NCBI GenBank assembly: GCA_036395115.1
Contig: DASWDU010000012.1
Span: forward strand, 17,281 to 81,280
Length of the DNA stretch: 64,000 nt
Origin: Thermoplasmata archaeon
Lineage (GTDB): Archaea; Thermoplasmatota; Thermoplasmata; RBG-16-68-12
Direction: 5' to 3'
The translations under genes were made by a program, and so were the position numbers. The notes under the pieces were generated by a model. The model was not told where the DNA came from and searched no databases. It was given only the letters and a program-made list of their open reading frames with translations. Positions 15,906 through 23,196 of this stretch are shown in pieces (position 1 is the stretch's first letter; each line of letters begins with the position of its first letter).

Positions 15906-17480
15906 TCACGCCGCCGGAAAACTCACGGTGTGGCCCTCCGCCTGGCGTTGCGTCTTGGCGGGAGCCCGGATTCGGAACCCTTTGCGGCGGGCGTATCGGT
16001 GCATGATTCCCAGGATGTACCGCCCGCCGATCCGGCCCGTCGCGACGACCATCGCCTTCATCAGCGGAGGGAGCTGCGTCAGGCGCCAGAGATCTTCGTC
16101 GATTTCCATGAGCACGTGCCGCCACGCACGGTACGCGACGTTGAAGCGCGACTCGTCGATCATCTCGTCGAGGTTGTAGAACTCTTCGCCTCGTAGCACG
16201 CCGATCGGCACGAACGTCAGCGGCGCCGTGACGAAGTGCGCCCCCGGAATCTGCTCCATCCGATCGATGAGGTCGACGGTCATCCACGCATCGTCCGGCG
16301 TCTCTCCGGGGAGGCCCAGGATAATCGTGAAAGCGGGGTACCAGTAATTTCGGCACAAGATCTCCGTGCCTTGGACCACGATGTCCGGCCACTCCTCCGC
16401 CGTGAATGGCGCCGCCTTCCGGTGAAGGACGGCGCGCGAGAGGGACGGGCTGCCCGTCTCGATGCCGCTCTGGATTCCGACGAGCTTGTCCGGGCCTGCC
16501 CTCACGATCTCGGAGAGGTCTTCGATCAGCCCCGGGTTCGTCACGGCCGCGCTGACGGTCCCGTGCGTCGGATAGCAGTGCGAGACGCCCGGTTGGCCCA
16601 TGACGAAACGGAAGAGCTCCTTGACGGCGTCTTCGTTCGGCTCCATCGTCCTCCAGTTCTCGAGCTGGTACAGGAAGATGTCGTCCGAGTGCAGTTGGAT
16701 CGACGATTGGCCGATTCGAGCGTTCATTGCCACTTCGTCGGCGATGTAGTCAAGGGGGAAGTACCGCGGACGGCGGAGCGTCACCTCGCAGAACTCGCAG
16801 CCGCGGCCGCACCCGCGCATGACCTCGTTCATCGCGTGCATCGTGGGCCCGAGGATCTTCGGGATCTGCTCGACGGACGGCGCGGTCGCGTTCGTGAATC
16901 GCATCACGGGCGGCGCGTCTCCGTTCGCAATCCGGTCGAAGATCTCGGGGACGAGGTGGTCGACCTCCCCATGGACGATGTGATCAATCCCCAGGGATGC
17001 CTGCATCTCGGTGCGATAGTCGAAATGCCATGCGCCCGGTCCGCCCAGGACGACCTTGTATTTCCGCCCGGGACGCTGCACGTGCCCGACCAGTTCGAGG
17101 AACTTCGCCTTCGTGTAAGGGGTCAAGATGCCGCCCATCGTGAAGGACATGCTCACAGGCCCGAGGCCGAGCGGATCCATCGAGTGCAGCCCCACGATTT
17201 CCGTGTCGTCCGTGATGTAACGGTCGATGTCATCGGGCGGGGCGATGACGACCTCCTCGCGCCCGTGCGCACGGGCCAGCGACGCCTCGACCTTTCGAAG
17301 GCCGTAGGGGACCCGGACGGGCCGGCCGTCCCCGTCGAGCTTCGGCGGGTCCGCGAGAATCCGGAAGACGAGCCGCGAGTGCCAGAAGTCGGTGGGGATG
17401 CAACTGAAGAACGTCGCCAAGGGAACGTTCCGGTAGTCCGTCATCAGTGTATAGTCGGCCGCGAGCACGTATCTTGCCAT
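15906..17480 (-). CDS. B12-binding-type radical SAM protein
   Basis: 524 residues. The N-terminal half resembles a cobalamin-binding Rossmann module (EIVGLHSMDPLGLGPVS, KYKVVLGGPGAWHF). The radical SAM core carries the 4Fe-4S motif CGRGCEFC (Cx3Cx2C, about residues 222-229). Downstream motifs are GIQSGIETGSP and FTIILGLPGETPDDAW, typical of the BchE/MiaB-like branch. Likely reactions are methylations or ring/bridge formation on unactivated carbons; archaeal relatives include lipid-modifying enzymes such as Grs and Tes, but I cannot place this one specifically. The start is ATG 17480. Confidence 0.8.
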   Translation of the reverse strand: MARYVLAADYTLMTDYRNVPLATFFSCIPTDFWHSRLVFRILADPPKLDGDGRPVRVPYGLRKVEASLARAHGREEVVIAPPDDIDRYITDDTEIVGLHSMDPLGLGPVSMSFTMGGILTPYTKAKFLELVGHVQRPGRKYKVVLGGPGAWHFDYRTEMQASLGIDHIVHGEVDHLVPEIFDRIANGDAPPVMRFTNATAPSVEQIPKILGPTMHAMNEVMRGCGRGCEFCEVTLRRPRYFPLDYIADEVAMNARIGQSSIQLHSDDIFLYQLENWRTMEPNEDAVKELFRFVMGQPGVSHCYPTHGTVSAAVTNPGLIEDLSEIVRAGPDKLVGIQSGIETGSPSLSRAVLHRKAAPFTAEEWPDIVVQGTEILCRNYWYPAFTIILGLPGETPDDAWMTVDLIDRMEQIPGAHFVTAPLTFVPIGVLRGEEFYNLDEMIDESRFNVAYRAWRHVLMEIDEDLWRLTQLPPLMKAMVVATGRIGGRYILGIMHRYARRKGFRIRAPAKTQRQAEGHTVSFPAA

Positions 17481-17695
17481 CGCCCCCCCACCGCTAGACG
17501 GACGAGCGTCCAGACGGAGTTCGATGAGCGTCAGGTCCCGTAGACCCCCGGATTGGCCCGTGCCGTTAGATATAGATTGCGTTTCCGTGGGACGGACTGG
17601 TTCCCGAGCCTCATCGGCGGTTCGTCTCCGGACTCCTTCGAGAGACCGAAGGGTTCATCGCCGACGTCCGGTTCGCCGCGCGCGAGGCGGTGCCA

Positions 17696-18172
17696 ATGGT
17701 GGACGTCGGCGAGAAGGCGCCCGATTTCACGCTCCTGAGTGACGAGGCGAAGCCGGTGACGCTCTCGAAGGAACTCGGCCACGGTCCCGTCGTCCTTTCG
17801 TTCTACGTGTTCGACTTCACGAACGTGTGTCGAGGCCAGCTCTGCGCGATGCGTGACTCGCTCGGCGCGATCGAGTCGCACGGTGCGAAGGTGTACGGAA
17901 TCAGTACGGACAGCCACCACAGCCACCGCGTGTTCAAGCAAGAGAATCGAATCAACTATCCGTTGCTGAGCGACTGGAACCGGAGCGTGAGCAAGGCGTA
18001 CGGAGTGCAGTACGACCGCTTCGGAGACTTCGGCTTGCAAGGCGTCGCGAAGCGGTCCGTCTTCATCCTCGACAAAGACGGCATCGTGCGGTACAAGTGG
18101 GTCACGGAAGACCCGAAAGTCCCCCCGGACCACGCGCGGGTCCTCAAGGAGCTCAAGGCGCTCTCGACGTGA
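17696..18172 (+). CDS. Peroxiredoxin (AhpC/Bcp-like) with altered active-site motif
   Basis: 158 residues with a thioredoxin-fold peroxiredoxin layout: GEKAPDFTLL, then the peroxidatic loop FYVFDFTNVCRGQLC, then GISTDSHHSHRVF and RSVFILDKDGIVRY. The canonical PxxxTxxC motif has Val in place of Pro, while Thr and the peroxidatic Cys are kept; a second Cys lies five residues later. Expected role: thiol-dependent peroxide reduction in the cytoplasm. ATG 17696 has a purine-rich GCGAGGCGG upstream. The gene overlaps the convergent threonine-synthase-like gene by 20 nt. Confidence 0.85.
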   Translation: MVDVGEKAPDFTLLSDEAKPVTLSKELGHGPVVLSFYVFDFTNVCRGQLCAMRDSLGAIESHGAKVYGISTDSHHSHRVFKQENRINYPLLSDWNRSVSKAYGVQYDRFGDFGLQGVAKRSVFILDKDGIVRYKWVTEDPKVPPDHARVLKELKALST

Positions 18173-19370
18173 GCCCGAGGTACGCCCGGATTTGCTCGGC
18201 GCTCCGGACGGCCGGCACTCGGGGGAGCGGCGCCTCGAAATCGCGCGGGGCGCCCGTGTTCACGAGGACCACCCGATCGTCCTGTGTAATCGTCCCTTCG
18301 TCGTAGAAGCGGCGGAGTCCCGCCAGGGTCGCGGCCCCTTCCCGGCATGCGCCGACGCCCTCGAGGGCCGCGAATGTCCGGGCCGCGACGGCGATCGCCT
18401 CGTCGGATACCGAGACCGCGGCGCCCCGCGTCTCCCGGAGCGCCCGGAGGACGATGCGGTCCCCCACGGTCGAGGGGACGCGCAGCCCGGCCGCGCTCGT
18501 CTTCGGGTTCGGCCACGGCTCGGCCGACTCCCGACGTTCCTGCCACGCGCGCACGAGGGGCGCGCACCCGGCGGCCTGGACGAGTCCGATCCGGGGCCAC
18601 GGCCCTTCGAACCAGCCGAGTTCCCGGAGCTCCCGAAGGGCCTTCCACATGCCAGCGATTCCGGTCCCTCCCCCCGTCGGGAAGAGGATCCAATCCGGCA
18701 TCGTCCCGAGGGCTTCCCAGATCTCCAGCAGCATCGTCTTCTTTCCTTCGACGCGATACGGCTCCCGTAGCGTCGCGACGCTGAACGTCGGCGTGGTCTG
18801 CGCGAGATCCTGGACGATTCGGCCCGCGTCCGCGATGTCCTCATCGACCTGGAGGAGGTGGGCGCCGTAGGCGAGGGTTTCCGACGCCGCGGCGATCGGT
18901 CCATCTTTGGCCATGACGACGATCGCCCGCACCCCGTACGTGGCGGCGTACAAGGCCAGCGCGGCGCCCGCGTTCCCCGCGGTCGGCACCGCGAGGGTCG
19001 ACGCGCCGAGGGCCTGGCCCATCGGCACCGCCACCGCCATGCCGCGCGCCTTGAACGTGCCTGTCGGATTGAGTCCCTCGTCCTTGACGTGCAACGCGGC
19101 CAGCTTGAGCCGCGCGACCCGTCCGCCGCTCCCGATCCGGTCTAGCTTGTAAAGCGGCGTGCCACCCTCGCCGCGGGAACGGATCTCGGTCTCGTTCAGC
19201 GGGAGTAACGGGGCGTATCGCCACAGATCCTTTCGCGCCGGGAGATCCTCCCGCCGGAGATCGCCCCATTCGTATCGCGCGAACAGCGGAGCGCCGCAAT
19301 CGCAGACGTTCCGCAGCCGGACCTCGTGCTTCTTCGAACAACCGGTGCACTCGAGGAACGCGGGACGCAC
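18153..19370 (-). CDS. thrC: Threonine synthase-like PLP enzyme
   Basis: 405 residues. An N-terminal zinc-ribbon-like segment (CTGC...CDCG) is followed by the PLP fold-type II domain with the lysine in NPTGTFKARG, the phosphate loop PTGGGTG and the substrate region PTAGNAGAALALYAAT. Archaeal threonine synthases convert O-phosphohomoserine to threonine; some paralogues act on other substrates. The start is GTG 19370, about 49 bp from the TATA element at 19414-19423; frames starting earlier pass through that promoter. Confidence 0.85.
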   Translation of the reverse strand: MRPAFLECTGCSKKHEVRLRNVCDCGAPLFARYEWGDLRREDLPARKDLWRYAPLLPLNETEIRSRGEGGTPLYKLDRIGSGGRVARLKLAALHVKDEGLNPTGTFKARGMAVAVPMGQALGASTLAVPTAGNAGAALALYAATYGVRAIVVMAKDGPIAAASETLAYGAHLLQVDEDIADAGRIVQDLAQTTPTFSVATLREPYRVEGKKTMLLEIWEALGTMPDWILFPTGGGTGIAGMWKALRELRELGWFEGPWPRIGLVQAAGCAPLVRAWQERRESAEPWPNPKTSAAGLRVPSTVGDRIVLRALRETRGAAVSVSDEAIAVAARTFAALEGVGACREGAATLAGLRRFYDEGTITQDDRVVLVNTGAPRDFEAPLPRVPAVRSAEQIRAYLGLTSRAP

Positions 19371-19413
19371 GGTTCGGGCATGTCGACGATGCGCATACAG
19401 TTTGTTCCACGAT

Positions 19414-19423
19414 GTCTTTATCC
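19414..19423. promoter_or_regulatory. Overlapping divergent TATA element
   Basis: GTCTTTATCC (plus) / GGATAAAGAC (minus) lies 25 bp from ATG 19444 of the LarE-like gene and about 49 bp from GTG 19370 of the threonine-synthase-like gene. It is a second example in this window of one AT island serving two divergent genes. Confidence 0.5.
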
Positions 19424-19443
19424 ACGCAGGCGCATTCGATGCG

Positions 19444-20250
19444 ATGATGGCGGCTACGACCCCCGCGCTGAAACTCGGCCCCGCGTACGAGGGGATGGTC
19501 ACTGCGATGCGGGCCCGTGGCCGAATCTTGGTCGCGTACTCCGGAGGCGTGGACAGCGGCCTGGTGGCTCGGGTCGCTCGTGACGCGGTCGGCGGGGACG
19601 CGCTCGCCGTGATCGCGGACGCGGAGTCCCTGGCTCGACGTGAGCTCGATGAGGCGCTCGCCGAGGCCGCGGAGATTGGGATCGCGGTAAAGGTAATCCG
19701 CGTGTCGGAGTTGGCGAACGATCGGTACGTCGCGAATCCCACGAACCGTTGCTATTTCTGCCGACAGGAACTCGGTGGGGCGTTGCGGCCGATCGCGGCG
19801 GAACTCGGTTACCAAGTCATCGCCGACGGCGTGAACCTGTCCGACCTCGGCGACCATCGACCTGGAATTCAAGCGATGAACGAGGCCGGTTTCTGGCATC
19901 CCCTCGTCGAGTTCGGCCTCGCGAAGCAGGACGTCCGGGCGCTCGCGGAGGCTCTCGGTCTGACCTTCTACGACAAGCCGAGCAACGCGTGCCTTTCCTC
20001 CCGCATCCCGCACCAGACGCGCATCACCGTCACGCTGTTGCAACAAGTCGAGGCCGCCGAGGCCTATCTGCGAAGCCGCGGGTTCCGCCAAGTCCGCGTC
20101 CGTCATCACGGTGAAATCGCCCGAATCGAAGTGGTCCCTGAAGACATTCCTCGCCTCCGCTCGATCGAGGAGGAGGTCGCGATGACGCTTCGATCCATCG
20201 GATACCAACGGACCCTGATTGACCCGAACGGCTACCGTTCCCTTGGCTGA
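19444..20250 (+). CDS. larE: LarE-like PP-loop sulfurtransferase
   Basis: 268 residues. It has the PP-loop SGGVDSGL near residue 35, the NRCYFCRQELG segment with the cysteine region used by LarE, and the family block DKPSNACLSSRIP. LarE transfers sulfur from its own cysteine (or a bound cluster) to the nicotinic-acid-derived precursor of the nickel-pincer cofactor of lactate racemase. Archaeal homologues may serve other sulfur insertions. No larA, larB or larC lies nearby. The start ATG is 25 bp from a TATA element, implying a leaderless mRNA. Confidence 0.85.
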   Translation: MMAATTPALKLGPAYEGMVTAMRARGRILVAYSGGVDSGLVARVARDAVGGDALAVIADAESLARRELDEALAEAAEIGIAVKVIRVSELANDRYVANPTNRCYFCRQELGGALRPIAAELGYQVIADGVNLSDLGDHRPGIQAMNEAGFWHPLVEFGLAKQDVRALAEALGLTFYDKPSNACLSSRIPHQTRITVTLLQQVEAAEAYLRSRGFRQVRVRHHGEIARIEVVPEDIPRLRSIEEEVAMTLRSIGYQRTLIDPNGYRSLG

Positions 20251-20273
20251 ATTGGCGCGTCACTGCCCGGGCT

Positions 20274-21047
20274 CTACGGCACGAGCAGGCCCGTGAAGTA
20301 CATGAAAAGAATGCCGGCCAGGATGCTCACGAACCCGCTGCGCATCCGATCGGGCGCATACGAGGCCTTCACCAACTCCACGATGACGTAGAGGAGCGCG
20401 CCCGCCGCCGCGGCGAAGAATAGAGTCCCAAGTGCGCCGGAGTCCGACAAGGAGCCGATCATGCTGCCGATGATCGTTGGGAAGCCCGCCACGAAGCCCA
20501 GGAGCAGGAACTCGCCTCTCCCCGTGGGCTCCGCTGCGATCGGAGCGGAGACGCCGAGCCCTTCCGTGGAGTTGTGGATGAAGAACCCGATGACGAGCAG
20601 CGTCGTGAGGCCGATGGTCCCCGCGGCATAGGACGCGCCAATTGCGAGGCCCTCGCCGAGGTTGTGCAGGCCGATCCCGAGAGCGATCGTGAAGGCGGTG
20701 AACAACCTCGGGGTTCCCATGAACTTCCAGGGGGTCGGGCGTGCTGTCCCCGGGGCAGCGGTCCCGACTCGCCCTCTTCGGCCGGCCACGAGGACCGGTC
20801 CCAGGAGGCCGACGACCAAGCCGAGAGCCAAGAGCGAGGGACTGCTCCCCGGTGCTTCCGCCAACTCGACGCCCTCGTGGGTCACGTCGACGAAGAGAAA
20901 GAGGAGAATGCCGACGGAGAAACTAAGAAGCACGGCCCTCCAGGCACTCGAGAGTCTTTTGAAAGCCCACAGAGGCATCAGGCCGAGGTATACAGGCACG
21001 AATCCCGCGATTAGTCCGAGGAAAGCCGCGTAGAGAAGGTCCGCCAT
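20274..21047 (-). CDS. ZIP-family metal transporter
   Basis: 257 residues with about eight transmembrane helices and the ZIP metal-binding motifs: GIGLHNLGEGLAIG in helix IV and IGFFIHNSTEGLG in helix V. A variable loop between helices III and IV is basic (VAGRRGRVGTAAPG). It is expected to import zinc, iron or manganese across the cytoplasmic membrane. ATG 21047 overlaps by one base the stop of a short upstream frame (TGATG), suggesting translational coupling; GTG 21050 is an alternative. Confidence 0.88.
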   Translation of the reverse strand: MADLLYAAFLGLIAGFVPVYLGLMPLWAFKRLSSAWRAVLLSFSVGILLFLFVDVTHEGVELAEAPGSSPSLLALGLVVGLLGPVLVAGRRGRVGTAAPGTARPTPWKFMGTPRLFTAFTIALGIGLHNLGEGLAIGASYAAGTIGLTTLLVIGFFIHNSTEGLGVSAPIAAEPTGRGEFLLLGFVAGFPTIIGSMIGSLSDSGALGTLFFAAAAGALLYVIVELVKASYAPDRMRSGFVSILAGILFMYFTGLLVP

Positions 21048-21145
21048 CACGACACACCGGTTCGCACGCGCGGGGCGACGGCCGCGGCCACACCCCGAGT
21101 GACGGTCGCCAGCGATCTCGTCATCGTCTCCCTTCGTCGTGTCAT
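21047..21145 (-). CDS. Candidate 32-residue leader peptide upstream of the ZIP transporter
   Basis: Frame starting ATG 21145 (MTRRRETMTRSLATVTRG...) with AAGGG before it. It ends in a TGA that overlaps the transporter ATG as TGATG. It lies between a palindromic TATA-like CCTTATAAGG (21199-21208) and the transporter, in what would otherwise be a leader of about 130 nt. The peptide is basic and Thr/Arg-rich, with no known family. It may be a translated leader that couples or attenuates transporter expression; that role is inference. Confidence 0.35.
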   Translation of the reverse strand: MTRRRETMTRSLATVTRGVAAAVAPRVRTGVS

Positions 21146-21198
21146 GGCGACCCTTTCGGAAGGTCGTGCGCTATGGGCAGTGTGCCAAAAGATAACGG

Positions 21199-21208
21199 CC
21201 TTATAAGG
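21199..21208 (-). promoter_or_regulatory. Palindromic TATA-like element upstream of the ZIP transporter operon
   Basis: CCTTATAAGG is a perfect 10-bp palindrome embedded in AT-rich sequence, the only good promoter candidate upstream of the transporter. It would give a start site near 21178 and a leader that contains the 32-residue frame. Confidence 0.45.
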
Positions 21209-21373
21209 ATTCGCCGCGAGCCCGGAGATCGCCCGCTGGAGACCGCAGCGCAAGCCTCTGGAATCCATGGCGCCGCGACGACCCGGGGCGGGAAGCAGGA
21301 CGGAAGGCCGAGCGCAGCCGCCCCATGCCGGCGGCTCATCCGCAATCGTCGAACGAAGCGGGGCGTCAGCGGT

Positions 21374-21799
21374 CTATGGACTAATCTTGATGACTTTCGT
21401 CGGGCACGCCGTCTCGCACGCCATGCAGTCGATGCAGTCCGACTCCCGGATCATGTCGGACTTGTCGCACCGGTACTTGTCCCATTCCTCGCCGCCCTTC
21501 TCGACGATCTTGTCGTTGCCCGTTCCCTTCTTGCCCGGGGCGAGGAGCCACTCGAATACGTCGACGGGACAGACGTCCATGCACACGCCGTCCGCGACGC
21601 ATCCGTCGAAGTCGACGGCGACGTGGGTGCCGTGGATCCCGAGCTTCGTGGGGTACGCCTTGCCGTCTGCGTCGGGCCGTTCCGTGCCCTCCGCGAAGAC
21701 CTTGTGGTCGAAATGGGTCCCCGTCTCCGGATACTCGTCGGGCTTGTTCATGAAGTCCGGATCGATCGGTTTTGCGTTGAAGTCCACTTCCCGCGACAT
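21374..21799 (-). CDS. Zinc-containing ferredoxin (archaeal Zfx type)
   Basis: 141 residues. The C-terminal ferredoxin core has two cluster motifs: CVADGVCMDVCPVD and CIDCMACETACP. The long N-terminal extension carries His residues (THFDHK, IHGTHV) matching the isolated zinc site of Sulfolobus and Thermoplasma zinc ferredoxins. It is a low-potential cytoplasmic electron carrier for 2-oxoacid oxidoreductases. ATG 21799 has GGGAGG 7 nt upstream, and a TATA-like TGTATACA lies at 21857-21864. The longer frame from 21865 would start inside that box. Confidence 0.9.
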   Translation of the reverse strand: MSREVDFNAKPIDPDFMNKPDEYPETGTHFDHKVFAEGTERPDADGKAYPTKLGIHGTHVAVDFDGCVADGVCMDVCPVDVFEWLLAPGKKGTGNDKIVEKGGEEWDKYRCDKSDMIRESDCIDCMACETACPTKVIKISP

Positions 21800-21969
21800 G
21801 CGGTCGCCTCCCTGGGCGATGCTCGCCCGACCCGGTAACCGGGCCGAGCAATGGCTTGTATACACCCCCCCTTTTTGACCTTTCCGGTTTCACGGAGAGG
21901 CCGCGGGTTCCGGAGGCTCCTGATAATCTCGGCCGCCTGAGTTCGAAATCTATTTCGCATACTCTCGCC

Positions 21970-23178
21970 GTGGCCGGGATCGTGGCGAGACGACCCGGCC
22001 CGCGGACCCGCGCCATCCACGGGCGGCGACGAAAGGGCCACGGGCCGCTCGTGACGCCGACCTACGCGAGCTCCACGTGGGCCCTCGACTCGGCGCGTCA
22101 GGGTGCGGAGTTCGCGGTCGAATCCGGGCCTGAAGCATATTACACGCGATGGGGCAACCCAACCCTCCGAGACCTCGAAGAGGCGCTCGCCGACCTCGAG
22201 GGCGGTGCGCGCGGCCTCGTGACCGGATCCGGGATGGGTGCAATCGCCTCCGCCATCCTGTCGTGCGTGGACGCGGGCGATCATGTCGTCTCGGGCTCGA
22301 GCCTGTACACCGCGACTACGGAAATCTTCACACGTCTCCTGCCTCGGTTCGGCGTGAAGACGACCTTCGTGGATCCGCGTCGTCCGCGCGCCTGGATCGA
22401 GGCGGTGCGACGGAACACGCGACTCGTGTACGTCGAGACCCCTGCGAACCCGACCATGATGATCACGGACATCCGCGAGGCCGTGCGGGCCGCGCGTTCC
22501 GTTGGAGCTCGGACCCTCGCCGACAACACGTTCGCGACGCCGATTAACCAGCGTCCGATCCTGTTGGGCGTCGATGCGGTCCTGCACAGCGCGACGAAGT
22601 ACATCGGGGGCCACAGCGACGTCGTGGCGGGCGCGGTCGTCGCCGCAAAAGCCGAGCTGTTCGACCGGATCTGGTTCACCTACAAGATGCTCGGCCCGAC
22701 GCTCGGTCCCTTCGAGGCGTTCCTCGTGCGCCGCGGACTGAAGACGCTCCCGTTACGGATGCGCGTCCACGAGTCGAACGCACAGGCTCTCGCCGAATTC
22801 CTGGAGGCGCATCGTGCCGTGCGCGTCGTGCACTATCCCGGATTGCCGTCGTTCCCGCAACACGCCCTCGCCGGGAAGCAGATGTCCGGGTACGGCGGGA
22901 TGTTGAGCTTCGAGCTGAGCGGAGGATACCGCTCGGCGAAGGCGTTCGTGGAATCCGTGCGTGTCGCAACGCTGGCGGTGAGCCTCGGCGGTGCGGAGAC
23001 GCTGGTCCAGCACCCCGCTTCGATGACGCACGGCCCCTTGACGGACGCGGAGCGTCGGGTGAGCGGGGTCACCGAAGGACTCGTTCGCGTGAGCGTCGGC
23101 CTCGAGGACGCGGACGACTTGACTGACGATTTTGATGCATCCATTCGAAAGGCGTCCCGATCGCGTCGCTCCGGGTAG
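21970..23178 (+). CDS. Cys/Met-metabolism PLP enzyme (cystathionine gamma-synthase/lyase family)
   Basis: 402 residues. The PLP lysine lies in HSATKYIGGHSDVVAG. Other family blocks are YTRWGNPTLRDLEEALADLEGG in part (YTRWGNPT), TGSGMGAIASAIL, YVETPANPTM, and LGGAETLVQHPASMTH. Members perform gamma-elimination or replacement on homoserine esters, or cystathionine/methionine cleavage; the exact reaction cannot be assigned here. GTG 21970 gives a family-like N-terminus (TRAIHGRR); GTG 21982 is possible. The gene is divergent from the ferredoxin. Confidence 0.88.
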   Translation: MAGIVARRPGPRTRAIHGRRRKGHGPLVTPTYASSTWALDSARQGAEFAVESGPEAYYTRWGNPTLRDLEEALADLEGGARGLVTGSGMGAIASAILSCVDAGDHVVSGSSLYTATTEIFTRLLPRFGVKTTFVDPRRPRAWIEAVRRNTRLVYVETPANPTMMITDIREAVRAARSVGARTLADNTFATPINQRPILLGVDAVLHSATKYIGGHSDVVAGAVVAAKAELFDRIWFTYKMLGPTLGPFEAFLVRRGLKTLPLRMRVHESNAQALAEFLEAHRAVRVVHYPGLPSFPQHALAGKQMSGYGGMLSFELSGGYRSAKAFVESVRVATLAVSLGGAETLVQHPASMTHGPLTDAERRVSGVTEGLVRVSVGLEDADDLTDDFDASIRKASRSRRSG

Positions 23179-23196
23179 CGCGGCGGATGTCTGCGA

